From Symsagittifera roscoffensis (lineage: Eukaryota; Xenacoelomorpha; Acoela; Convolutidae), in assembly GCF_963678635.1 (NCBI RefSeq), contig NC_087062.1, positions 6,996,193 to 7,060,192 of the forward strand: 64,000 bases of DNA, given 5' to 3'. A model generated the notes under the pieces. That model saw nothing but the letters and a program-made list of their open reading frames with translations. It searched no databases and was not told the DNA's origin. Position 1 is the stretch's first letter; each line of letters opens with the position of its first letter. Made by a program: the position numbers and the translations under genes. This document shows positions 22,462 through 32,836 of the stretch, in pieces.

Positions 22462-23790
22462 TTACAAATTCAATGGCTTAGTATGTATTGCATCATCAAG
22501 TACCTCCCTTTTCGGGTAAAAGTAACTGAGTCCTTTTTTAGTTTGTTCATATGTTCAAGAGGTTTTGAATCTGCGATTCGTCCACTTCAAATTTACAGCT
22601 TTGTCATGAACTCGTCTGTGTTTAGACATTGGCCCATCCCCGGTGTTTTCTAGCATTCTTTTGTTGAGTCCTTTGCTGCTAAATTTAAATTTGTCGCTCT
22701 TAGTATCATAGCAGCAATACGTCTTGCTGCACAGACACAACATTTCAGTGCAGCGAAATTCTTCTTTGATTAATCCAGGTTCTCGTTTTTTGTACTTTTT
22801 GTGAACAGCGCAGCATGTACGTGGAAAAAAATTGTTATCTGTATCAGCTATAAAGTCGTCTCTACAATCAATTCGACAAGTTAGTGTCCACTGAGCTTTC
22901 GTCTCAGGTAATATACAATCGTCCAAGTTATTTTCTGCGAATTCTAGATACAAAGAGTCCGTATCCAACTCCAACTCCTCGAATTTATTCTCATCGCAAA
23001 ACTCATTGTTAACGCACGGAAAAGGCAAAGGTAATTTTTGTATGGTTGTTTATCTTTATCCGATAAAAGACATTTTACTGAATGGTTTTTCAGTAAAGGT
23101 TCAGGCAAGACAGAGTCTGGACATCCCATTGGGATATTTTTCAATAGTGCAGCAATAATAGTAACATTTGTGATCAATTTGAACATCCACTTTGTGTTCT
23201 GACGTTCTTGAGTGCATTGCTCCACGATATCAAATTTTTCAACTTTTCCATTGATTGTAATCAAATCAGCTTTAGTACACAGTAAATGCGATTTTTCGAA
23301 CAAATTATTGTTTTCGTGTGCATAATAATACCAATATTCTCCCATTTAGACATTACAGAGAACAAATCCAAGAGCAATATTGATATTTGAAGCGGAACCC
23401 AGCTTGTTGAAGACTTCTTCAAGCTTCTCGTTGATAACCTTGGCATCTAACTTTGACATTTGAAAATTAAATACCTTACGCCTCCCATTCTCCAACTCAG
23501 TGTCCACCAGGAAATGATGACAAGCACTCAACTCCTCTTTGAGTTTCTCTCCATCATCCCCTTCCTTCTCCACAATCTTGTTCAAGTCTGCCACAGTATC
23601 ACTTGGTTTTCGTTTTTTTGCTCCATGTTTTTTCTCCGATGTTGCTGGAGCGAGTAGTAACTCGGAAACTCCTTCTCGCAAGATGAGCAAACCGTTGATT
23701 GCTTCGAAGTTGATGGAGCATGTTTCTTGACCACGAGAAAATTACTTTCATGCTTATGGTAAGTGTAAATCTTACAATAGATGAGAGGTT
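22462..23790 (-). pseudogene. polB: family B DNA polymerase, internally deleted (element A)
   Basis: Carries the C-terminal part, with intact motif C residues (LELDTDSLYLEF) and the C-terminal cysteine-rich region, joined directly to the N-terminal region (QQNTKWMF-like block, LCTKADLI, LLLAPATSEKK). The exonuclease domain, motif A and motif B are absent. The join near 22,990-23,010 lies at the phrase GTTAACGCACGGAAAAGGC, the same phrase that ends the tandem units in copy 1. The extreme N-terminal finger is also lost after about 23,790. It cannot encode a working polymerase. Confidence 0.8.
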
Positions 23791-23809
23791 CAGGTGTATG
23801 TGCATTCTC

Positions 23810-24060
23810 ATTTTGTCAAAAAAATTGGAACACTTTTCGCATTTCTAGGAAAAAAGTGAAACACTTTTCGCATCTTGTTAAAAAAAGTTAAACACTTTTC
23901 GCATCTTGTCAAAAAAAATTGAAACACTTTTTGCATTTTTTCAAAAAAATTGAAACCCTTTTTGCATTTTGTCAAAAAAATTGAAACACTTTTTGCAACT
24001 TGTTAAAAAAATTGAAACGTTTTTGCAACTTCTTGAAAATCAAAAGAAATATTACAAATT
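23810..24060. repeat. minisatellite, about 7 units of 30-35 bp
   Basis: Imperfect tandem units of the form TTGTCAAAAAAATTGAAACACTTTTTGCAT, with variants CGCATCTTG and GCAACTTG. It lies between the polymerase remnant and the leftmost small gene. The window's last 30 bases (GTTGTCAAAAAAATTTGCAAAAAA) look like the start of the same array in the second Polinton. Confidence 0.7.
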
Positions 24061-24169
24061 TCTGACATACTTGAAAAACTTTTTGCTAATTTTTTGGCAA
24101 CAGTGAGTTTTTTTCTTTTTCAAAGTTTTTGGTAATTTCGTAAACATATGAGAGAAAATAGATATATTA

Positions 24170-24770
24170 TCAAAAATTGTTTATTGAAAAATTGACATGA
24201 TCACTATTTACAAATCCATAACCATCAAAAAAACAGTCAATTATTTTTAACAAATCATGTTCATATTTTGAGTTTTGTACTTTACGAACTCTTACTAGAA
24301 AAGCTGAACTAATAGTTTGTGTGAAAGCTAGTTTCTGGTTAGAACTTAAATATTGACGTTTGAATTTTTTGCGTAACAGTATTTTTTTTGCAACACTTGG
24401 CATTTTTTCTGCTCCTTTCCATTCCAATTGTGATGAACAGCGCGGTCAAGTTGATTGAAAACTTCGCCAGTTGATGAAATAACCTTCGAATAAAATCTTT
24501 ATTTGTACAGAGTGTAAAGATAGTCGATAATTTGGTATGTGAAATGAAATTTACCCAATCGTTGTAAAATTTGATCAAAAGATGAACCAATCAGAAATAT
24601 GAAGAACTTACTATTTTCCAAACAACAATAAGAATTGTGGGTAGAAACACAAAAATTATTGGTTACTATATATTTTTCGTAAAAATCACTGGAAACAGAA
24701 AAAAATAGCGATTGTTGACAATAATCTGAAAATAAAAGCTGGGAAGAGCTTGACATATAGCTGCGGCCAT
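24170..24770 (-). pseudogene. small left-arm Polinton gene, unknown function (element A)
   Basis: Homologous to the better preserved copy at 63,319-63,913. Transcribed toward the polymerase and away from the virion genes. The C-terminal exon is open (RKMPSVAKK-like basic stretch, then NSKYEHDLLKIIDCFFDGYG). The first exon has frame changes relative to the other copy, and the expected intron acceptor CAG has become AAG. No domain recognised. Confidence 0.5.
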
Positions 24771-24999
24771 CTGGAACAATGGTTTTGCTGAGAATTGTGG
24801 TTTTATATAGGAACACTAATACCTACACAATTCCATATTTAAAAATTTCACTCAAAAATTCCAATTATAGTTCTATTTCCTTTTATGGTTAAGTGAATGA
24901 CTCATATTGCTTACTTCCAATTTCATTTAATCTCAAATTTATTTCTCTCATTTCTCTTCATCTGCTCAGTCTGTTCTCCTATTGAAAAACTATTGGAAA

Positions 25000-26428
25000 A
25001 TGTACTCAAGAAAAGACACTAGTCCCAATTATATTGTATTCTCAAAAAATCAAACAAGAATTGGGAGATTTGCTCGGTCCCAAAAATCCTACAAGGGGAA
25101 AATTTATTTTCAACCCTGCTTTTAACTATTCAAGAAAAATGAATTGGGACAACTTGAAAAAAGACAGCAAGTGTCTTTTTATGAAAAAGAAGAAGAAATA
25201 TCGGCAAATAAAAATACTGTTATTCACAATGCTGAAAACCTTGGACTCGTTCCTAAATTGGAACTCACTTCTGACAAGGAGTCAAGTATGGATCAGGAGC
25301 TTGCCAACTGCAACAAAGTGTATTACATAGCAACTTACGATAGATGACAAGTTTGTGCCACGATCAAGAAGTACAATGTTAACAAACCTTCCTACATTCA
25401 GATTCGACTGTTCATCGCAAAAGAGAATGAAGCAGCAATGAAATAAGTTGCCTATGTCAAGTATACTTCGAACGAATTCATTGAACTGTCCCAAATTTTG
25501 GGAGACTTTATGTTTGTTGAGAACTGTAAGGTACAATAACTTGTGTTATATATGTTTTTTGTCTAGTAATTTAATTAGTTATCCTCAAAGATTTTTTTTA
25601 GTATTCGAGTTGAGCAGTATGAGCTGGAATAATGGTTTTTCAAGAAATTTAGATTTAAAACTTCACAATAAATTGGGACTTTTTCATATTGTTCTTGAAG
25701 AAAAGTCCCCAAAATTTTTACTAACATTTATAGAATCACAAAATTTACCAAACTTGCACAATTTGTACGCAGACTCACAAATATCTCACTTTGAGTGGAC
25801 TCTGCTTAATGGTAGCAGAAAAATTCACATAGGATACAGATCCGATACCAAAAAAATAGAAATTATAGAATATCATAAAAATGGAAATGAATGGAAAATA
25901 ATCAATCTGTACAACTACAAAGAGAAGAACATGATAAATTATTCGATATACATCCTTCATTACTAGGTTATATAGAGACATATAAAAAATCTTGCATCAT
26001 TATTGACGAATGCACTTTAGAAATTGAACGCACAGAAATTGAATAAAACTCTAAGATTTTTTGAGATTATAAACCAAGAATTTACGTCAAATACGAAAAG
26101 AAAAAACTTTTTCCTTTGTACCTGTATTGTTTTGGACCCGGACATAAATTTAGTAGAAATGGACCAAAAATTTCCTTTTGGAGGTCTAATTGGATATGGA
26201 AATTCCTGTATGGATTATTTTTCTGCAAGTTCCAAAATCTTTAGAATACATGCAAATCTACATGACTCTGCTGGATCTGTGAAATCTACTACAATAAAAG
26301 GGACTGGGTATTGTTATGTTGCACCTAGTCTCCCCAGTTCATGCTTTCTTGGTCACGTGACTGGATTTTTTTTCTGTTTATATGTTAAAATATTTGCTTC
26401 ATCAGTATATGCATTGTTTGATTGTTAA
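25000..26428 (+). pseudogene. spliced Polinton gene with two PC4-like segments, unknown role (element A)
   Basis: Three exons are proposed: 25,000-25,525, 25,602-25,965 and 26,036-26,428. Intron 1 (GTAAGG...TTTTTTTTAG, 76 bases) restores the frame. The first segment (RRQVCVTIKKYN-like strands, then NEFIELSQIL) and the second (KIHIGYRSDTKKIEII strands, then a helix) have the strand-strand-strand-helix pattern of the ssDNA-binding PC4/Sub1 fold. This is inference from pattern only. The third exon (FGGLIGYGNSCMDYF and onward) is unrecognised. There is an in-frame TAA at 25,444-25,446 and a frame break near the N-terminus. The donor of intron 2 is degraded. Confidence 0.45.
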
Positions 26429-26468
26429 TCATTTTAACCAAGAAACCTCAGAGAAAACAGTGATCAAA

Positions 26469-27084
26469 ATGAGCCTGGTTGTTTTGGATTTTGAATGTAA
26501 TGAAAACAATATGGTGAAAGAGTTAGGATTTTATAAGGATGGAAAAACTGTAGGATATTCCTTTGTTCCTCCCAAAAAATTCAAACGAACATCCCAATCT
26601 TCTTGGTGTACAAAGCATCTTCATGGAATCAATTGGAGCAGTGGTTACGAAACATATACTGAACTTGAAAAAATATTGAAAAATTTAGAAGCACCAGAAG
26701 CGGAATTTTTTGCAAAAGCTAATGAAAAATGAAAGATTCTTTCAGAATTTTTGGAAACAAAATTTTTTAATTTGGATGACTGCGCCTGCCCTAAAAATCA
26801 GTTTTTGATATTCAAAGATGAAGAATATGATTGGAGGTGTAGCAACTACCCATTTCAACATGCAAAAACTCTTCACTGTGCAGAAAAAAAGCATTTGCAT
26901 ACGGAACATGGACGCGATGTTTTTTTAACAAATTGTAAATCATAGTAATCTTAATGTACTTCCATTTTCAAACTTTATTTAAATTTCATTGTCAATTTTT
27001 TTTTTTAGAGTTCAGATGGTCGATCAATGTGACAAGCCCGTAGTTTTAGGAAATTTTGTTGTTGATGAAGAAAATCATGATTGA
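26469..27084 (+). pseudogene. conserved Polinton ORF with N-terminal DIE-like motif, spliced (element A)
   Basis: Starts MSLVVLDFECNENNMVKELG; the other copies read DIEC at the same point. A hydrophobic strand ending in D-x-E suggests an RNase H-fold (DnaQ-like) nuclease, but no other catalytic motif is clear, so function is inference. TGT has become TGA at 26,730-26,732. A 74-base intron (26,935-27,008) with GT and a T-rich AG joins NKL to VQMVDQCDKP in frame, ending at TGA 27,082. The same intron is seen in both other copies. Confidence 0.5.
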
Positions 27085-27095
27085 AAATCATGAAA

Positions 27096-27276
27096 ATTGT
27101 TTGGACGTACATGTAATAGATCTCTTTTAGTTTTTTTGTGCCAATTTTTTGTTACAGTTGATGCTAGTATGCGTAATCTTTCGAACTATGTTATCCACAA
27201 CATGTGAAAAAACAACAGTTTGGGTATCTATCTTATCAGGTACAGTCGGTTATATTCTACCTTCTCCAAAGCTATG
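27096..27276 (+). pseudogene. small membrane protein (element A, frameshifted)
   Basis: The copy of the 60-residue hydrophobic ORF at 53,368-53,550. A deletion in the transmembrane stretch changes the frame. The C-terminal part (SGTVGYILPSPKL) is still readable. It lies just before the ATPase, as in the other units. Confidence 0.45.
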
Positions 27277-28141
27277 AAATAAATAATATGTACCAAAGAA
27301 CGAATTTTCATTTCCCTAGTTGGACAAAGTGGATCTGGAAATTCTCATCTTATTTGTGATTGGTTGAGAATTGGTACTTTTCAACAAGCATTTGCTAAAT
27401 TTTTTCTTAATCAACCTTATCAACCTCTTTATAGTCAAATGCAAAGAAAAAACCTTAAACTTATCCAAGGAGTAGATTTTGACTTGATTGAAAATCTTTC
27501 CAATGGCGGAACTAACTAAGTATTTGCTTATTTTTGATGATTCTTGTGAAGAAATTTCAAACTCCAGACAATTTTTAAAAATTGCCACTGCTGGAAGACA
27601 CAGGTGACTGAATACAATATACATCAAACACAATTTCTTCCATCAAAGCAAATTAGGAAGAGATGTAGAGTTACAAATTACACACATATTCTTTTTCAAG
27701 TCGCCGAGGGATGTTTTACAAATCAATACATTAAGTCAACAATTAGGTCTAGGATCTCAATTGAAAGAGTGGTATCAAGATGCAGCATCCGTTCCTTATG
27801 GTCATTTACTTATTGATTTAACCCCAAAAACAGTTGATTCACTTAGGTATTGCTTCAATAGTGGCTCAGTTCCAACGAAATTTTACTTACCAGCTGGAAT
27901 AGAGACAAAGTTTTTGGACGATGAGTACACAATACGTCTCTATTTTCCCATTATTTCAAAAATATTCCCTAAGGCTTCGGAAACAATTCATTCTCAATTG
28001 TCCAAAAGATTTCATTCAGTTTCTGAGCGAGTGTTTAGTAAACCTATTAAGAGGAGAGCTTTGAGATCCTCAGAAAGAAGACGTAGTACAATATCAAAAA
28101 ATAATTTCAGAACTAACACAAAAAAGAACTCCTCTACATAA
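27277..28141 (+). pseudogene. FtsK/HerA-type genome-packaging ATPase (element A, broken)
   Basis: Would pump element DNA into capsids. Seen: a Walker A-like GQSGSGNS (the family's final GKS is changed), a Walker B-like LLIFDDSCEE, GRHRG with a frame break after it, FKSPRDVLQI, PYGHLLIDLTPKT, and a basic Arg/Ser tail. At least two frameshifts are present. The order between the small membrane protein and the conserved ORF at 28,224 is the same in all three copies. Confidence 0.75.
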
Positions 28142-28223
28142 AAAAAAATTATGTTAAGTTCAACAAAAGGGTTACAATTGATATCTATCATCAGTCTTTT
28201 TGTCATTAAACCATTGATATAGT

Positions 28224-28634
28224 ATGGAACAGTTTGTTTTAATTCCGTACTCAGTTTATCATTCACAAAGTACACTTCCAAGAAAACAAAAGTTGGAACA
28301 AAAGCAAGAAAAAGAGGAGATTGTACCAAAACTTTTTGATTCTGTTCAAAGTGCTGTATATGCGAGGTTGAAAACGAGCAACAAAAAGCACATTTTTGAT
28401 TTAATTTTGAATTCTCCTAGAATTAAACTCAGCCAGTCAGACAATATTATATTAGAAAATCGAGATACAAAAGAAACTATTGTAGACTTTGTGTGTGCAC
28501 TAAAGCGAAAAAACACCAATTTTCCAGATATCTACTGTACTATTTTGGAAGCAACTCAACTTCCTCCTAAACTTGTTATTAACAAGAATGCCAAAGCAAA
28601 AGATGGAGGAACTTGGATCCCTTTCAAAGTCTGA
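28224..28634 (+). CDS. conserved Polinton protein of unknown function (element A)
   Basis: An intact 136-codon ORF, MEQFVLIPYSVYHSQ to GTWIPFKV. It carries a charged linker, then a compact block (SPRIKLSQSDNIIL, CALKRKNTNFPDIY, LVINKNAKAKDGGTWIPF). I know this C-terminal block as a recurrent Polinton-associated ORF between the ATPase and integrase, without an assigned role. Its 3' end overlaps the integrase start by about 60 bases in another frame. It is one of the few open genes of element A. Confidence 0.65.
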   Translation: MEQFVLIPYSVYHSQSTLPRKQKLEQKQEKEEIVPKLFDSVQSAVYARLKTSNKKHIFDLILNSPRIKLSQSDNIILENRDTKETIVDFVCALKRKNTNFPDIYCTILEATQLPPKLVINKNAKAKDGGTWIPFKV

Positions 28635-29529
28635 AAAGGTAAGACTAAACAGATTTTATTCCAGGGGCAGAGCTGCGTATGTTTCTATTCAAAACTTGAG
28701 TAAAACGAGTGGTTTATCAAAAAAGAAAGTAGAAAAGTTTTTACAAACCAAGACATCGTATACAAAGTTTGGTCCACCAATCAGGTTTTTCCGAAAATTT
28801 CAAGCTTTTTCTAATTATATCAATGAAATCTGGTGTATGGACTTGGCTTTTGTAGAGAAGTTAGCTAGTCAAAACAATAGAGTCAAATATTTTTTAGTTG
28901 CTGTAGATACTTTTTCGAGATTTGTCAGAGTTCAAACAATGAAAACAAAGTATGCCAAAAGCACTTTACAAGCTTTCAGAAAAATGATTTCTCGAAAAAA
29001 ACACTCCTAAAAAATCTTTAAGTTGATAAAGGAACAGATTATGGGGGAAATTAAAAAAAAATTGCAAGGAGAAGGGCATTGAAGTTTACTCAACAAAGAG
29101 TGAAACAAAAGCTGCATTTTCAGAGAGAGCAATTCAGTCTTTAAAACATATAATATGACGTTACATTGAAGAAAAATTTGTCATCAAATTGCAGCAATTT
29201 GTTTCTACAATGAACTGTCACAAAAATCGATCAATTGGAAAATCTCCCAGAGATGTGAAAAACAGTGATTTTTTATCAATAATGTATAACAAATCGTTCA
29301 AGAAATATACTAAACCAAAATTCAAAATTGGTGATAGAGTTAGAGAGTTAGAGTTTCGAAAAACTATATTCCGTTCTAAAAAGGATACAAGCCACAATTT
29401 ACAGATGAAATTTTTAAAATTTCGGCAATATCTACAAAAAAACCTCCTAAATACATCATCAAAAATCTCGAAAAAGAAGTAATTCTGGGAAAATTTTATG
29501 AAAAAGAGCTGAGAAAATGTTCAGATTAA
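28573..29529 (+). pseudogene. retrovirus-like (rve/DDE) integrase of Polinton (element A, broken)
   Basis: Inserts the element into host DNA. An N-terminal helical region (VRLNRFYSRGRAAY) precedes the catalytic core: first Asp in IWCMDLAFVEKL, second Asp in VDKGTDYG (after a frame break and stop), and Glu in SERAIQSLKHI. FKIGDRVRELEF, resembling the SH3/chromo-like tail, comes next. Stops are at about 29,011 and 29,156. The final frame ends at TAA 29,527. Confidence 0.8.
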
Positions 29530-29572
29530 ATGTAAGTCATTTTTTAAATTGAATTTTTATCGATCAGTTGTC

Positions 29573-30400
29573 ATGGGTTTTTTTACAATTGAGCTAGTTT
29601 CTAATGCTTCTTTTAATTGTTATCCGAATAATAGTCTTAGTTCCTTTACAAATTTTCTACAGGAACAAATACATCTAAAAGGAGAATGGGAGGTTGCTAT
29701 TTCAGAAATATCGTCCCCTTCTTCACCAAAACGTTACAGAGGTAAAAGCTCATTTTCATAGATGGACGAAAAACATCCTGAGGAAAAAAGAAAGATTCAA
29801 CCGATGCATATTGAACCTGGATTGTATCCAAGTATTGTTGATCTAGTTGTAGCCATGAATGACAAAGTCCGAAAACGTATAGGCGCACAAAAATATGAAT
29901 ATAACGGAATTTATGTATCAATAGACAAGATTACACAAAAAATTGCCATTCATTTACCTGAGGATCAATCAGTTTTTATAATTCGAAGTGCTGATTTGAG
30001 TCACATTTTTGGTTGTTTAAAACAAAATCAGACAGGGGTTATGATGAAATGAAAAGGACCACATTATCCTCAGTATTCTTACGACATTATAAGAATACAT
30101 TCCCTAATGGCTTATGGTGATATTATAGAATATAATAATATAGTAGGCGATACAAAACCTCTCTTACTGCGTTGTGTTCCTTTCATATCCAAAGTAAAAA
30201 ATGGAGACATAAAATCTACAGGACAGTACATGAATTATCAATCCTTTACAAATCTACAAATTAAAAGATTATTAAAAAACTCTTTCCACAGCATAAAACT
30301 AGAACTAAAGGATACTAAAGGTGAAAAAATTCCTTTTGTGTCCGTAGGAATTACACGAGTTGTTCTCCTGTTTCGCAAGATTTCGGATAATCATTTTTGA
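29573..30400 (+). pseudogene. penton-like minor capsid protein (element A, broken)
   Basis: Starts MGFFTIELVSNASFN and includes the family phrases LSSFTNFLQEQIHLKGEWEVAI, EPGLYPSI, GDTKPLLLRCVPFISK and GQYMNYQSF, matching the minor capsid (vertex) protein of Polintons and adintoviruses. A TAG at 29,759 interrupts an early block, and GGA has become TGA at 30,050. Supporting context: it lies directly upstream of the basic protein and hexon-like genes. Confidence 0.75.
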
Positions 30401-30417
30401 GTTATCCTTCATACGAA

Positions 30418-30716
30418 ATGGTTGCTCAAAGTTCAGATAATTTTCCTACTTTTCGTGGACATGCAAGACAGCGTGGAAGAGGTTTTGGTGCTCTTGCACA
30501 AACTTTTTGGAGAACTGCAATTCCCTTTATTAAAAAATATATAGTCGCAGCTGCCAAAAGAATCGGAGCAGATTTATTTGAAATTGCTGCTCCAGAGATT
30601 GGGGAAGTTGTCAGTTGACAAAAAAAAACTCAAAAGATTTGCAAAAGATGTTGGAACAAAAACAGTTCGAAATTAGTTGGGAGGTAGGAAAAAGAAATCT
30701 AAGCGTATAACAAGAA
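30418..30716 (+). pseudogene. small basic virion-core-like protein (element A)
   Basis: From ATG at 30,418: GHARQRGRGFGALAQTFWRT, then an amphipathic stretch (AIPFIKKYIVAAAKRIGADLFE), then a basic tail now out of frame. A Gly-Arg start, a long amphipathic helix and an Arg/Lys/Ser tail resemble the small basic core proteins of adenovirus-like viruses, by pattern only. A stop at 30,616 truncates it. Confidence 0.5.
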
Positions 30717-30783
30717 GAGCCATTTCTCGAAAATGTCGTTCGAAAATCAGTCGCTCTCGCAAAAAAATTTTGGGCAAGATAAA

Positions 30784-32132
30784 ATGAGTGTAAATCAAAG
30801 TAGTCATTTTTGGTACAGAGCTTTTACAAATTCTTTTTTGGAGATTTTTGATAAAGTCCCAGCTTTGGAAACAATAATTTTATCATACACACAAGAAGTA
30901 TTTCCCAGTACTTCTCTAGATGAAAGCAGTATTGAGTTTGAATTTGAGACGGACCGTTATCTTGATTTGGATATGCGTGATACCCACCTCAGTTTAAAAC
31001 TTCAATTATTCAAAGGAAGATTGATTGATACTTTCAAAACAGAAAAAACAGAACATAATACAAAATCGGAGGAAGATTTAGATGAGGAACCACAAACTGA
31101 CTTAACTTATGTAAACAATCTACTACATTCTCTACTCTCCAATTGTGAAGTTTATTTAAATAATGAATTGTTTGCAACGCCAATGGATTATATCCTCTTA
31201 AAGCACAAATATCGAACGAATTCAACTCGTTGGCAGTGAGTAATAAAGGAATACTTGCTTGTCACCGGTATAGTTTTGAAGAATATCCGGTAGCATTTGA
31301 TATGCATCCATTCACTGATAGAGCAAATTCTTTAGGATCAGGGATAATTTTTTCACTTTATGGCAGGATAGCCATTGACTTGTTTACTTGTGAAATATTA
31401 TTACTACCAATAACCAAATTTCGAATTAAATTAAATCGAGCTAGACCTAATTTTTACATGCTGTCTGATAATCCAAATGTTAATCTGAAAATTGTTGATT
31501 GCTCACTGTTTACAAGACGAATTTTAGTAGCTGAACCTAACCATCAATATTTGCAATGGAATCTGGAAAGGGAAACTGCTCATTCTGATTACATGGAAAC
31601 TTTAGCAAGAACCTGTATCAATCCATCCCATCAAAACCAGTTTATTCAGGAAAATGTTTTTAATAATGCCCCAATCAGAAGGATAGCTGTTGCAATGAAT
31701 ACAAAGTCGGCTGTTGTGGGATCTTTTCATGAAAATCATTTCAATTATCAACAATTTCATTTGAAAGAGCATAGAATTATTCGGGGCGGAAGAGCAGTTA
31801 TTTCATTAGATACAACTTCTCCTTGTCGTCCCTATGTTACAATAAGGAAAGCAATGCAGTTTAACGAAGTTTTTCCAGCCCTTCCTGTGAAAGATTTTCA
31901 AAATTACTATATTCTAGTTTTCGACATGACTTCACTACAGGATGCAGCTGAAACGTCGCATTATCCTGAACTTAGTGGAGAAAGCTTGAGATTAGAAATG
32001 TTTTTCCAATTTCCCTTGGAGCAAATAACGGAAGTGATAGTCTTGGGAGAAAGACTATCAAACCATAAAATTGACAAATTTGGAACAGTCGCTAAAAATG
32101 TTGAATTTTTTCGAGTTTTCAGGTTCCTATAA
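30784..32132 (+). pseudogene. hexon-like double-jelly-roll major capsid protein (element A)
   Basis: ATG at 30,784. N-terminal strand pattern (ETDRYLDLDMRDTHLSLKL), an acidic loop (SEEDLDEEPQ), then HGYSF-like and AFDMHPFTDRANSL blocks, RPNFYMLSDNPNV, and a C-terminal FFQFPLEQITEVIVLGERLS. This is the conserved capsid protein linking Polintons to adenovirus-lineage viruses. A frame break near 31,235 separates two open pieces of 168 and 300 codons. The normal stop (TAA after KNV) has become GAA, so the frame runs on to 32,132. Confidence 0.75.
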
Positions 32133-32357
32133 AAATATTGTAACTTTTTTGGGATTTTTTTTGTTATTATCTCTGTACTGTCTATTTTGTTTTTCTTCAG
32201 ACCTGAAGCTCCAGAAAAAATAGAGAAGGAATGTTGTTTAGTTGAAAACCCGAGACACTTCTCCAACCTAGACTGTAAAACAGTGTTCAAAAAACTTTGC
32301 CCACTACATAAGGCTTGTGTATGGGACTTTGTTGGTTCAATTCCTAAATGTGTGTAA
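32098..32357 (+). pseudogene. small cysteine-containing membrane protein (element A)
   Basis: Start ATG overlaps the end of the capsid gene. One hydrophobic segment is followed by a Cys-rich tail (ECCLVENPRHF, DCKTVF, KLCPLYKACVWDF); the frame breaks in the membrane part. A GTAAGT donor at 32,354 and TTTCTTAG at 32,411-32,417 predict a 64-base intron. Splicing would add a Cys-containing tail that overlaps the protease start. Confidence 0.5.
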
Positions 32358-32443
32358 GTCATTATTCTTTCTTTTTTATGATAAAGTACACTATCAAACT
32401 ATCAATTTCTTTCTTAGATGTAAATCAGCCTACAATTGTAAAG

Positions 32444-32836
32444 ATGGATTTTTTTTCACTTTTGCAAATTATTGAAAAAATTCTTGAGCTCAGGTTCAAG
32501 TACATGGGATCATACACTTCTGATACAGTACCTCAATTAACAAAATGCTCTTTTGCAATTTTTAACTCAGCCCAAGCAATGATAGAGGAGAACACTAGAT
32601 CATGATTGCTCGAGTGGATAAAAGCTACTATTTTGCTGATTCTTTGGGAAGAAGAGATCAACTTACCCCTTTTTGACAAAGTATTGACGAATGGTTCCTC
32701 GAAAGCTACAAAAAACTGATAATTAGTGTGGATTTTACGCAATTTATTCAGCATTTCTTTTTTTAAATTCTTCCAGAAGAACTTGAATATTGTTCATGAT
32801 GTGCATGTTTTGAATTTTATCACTAATTTTATGTAA
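32444..32836 (+). pseudogene. adenain-like maturation protease (element A, broken)
   Basis: A copy of the cysteine protease better seen at 47,816-48,214. It begins MDFFSLLQIIEKILELRFKY, but frames change in the catalytic region, where GEHW and the NxCGFYAI segment should lie. It ends at TAA 32,834. It closes the gene block; non-coding right arm follows. Confidence 0.65.

Noticed and set aside
23810-24060. CRISPR-like array
   Set aside because: Units are contiguous and degenerate with no spacers of constant length, and the context is eukaryotic.
26220-26300. Phospholipase A2-like HD motif (LHDSAG) in the third exon
   Set aside because: The Ca-binding loop and HDxxY pattern are not present.
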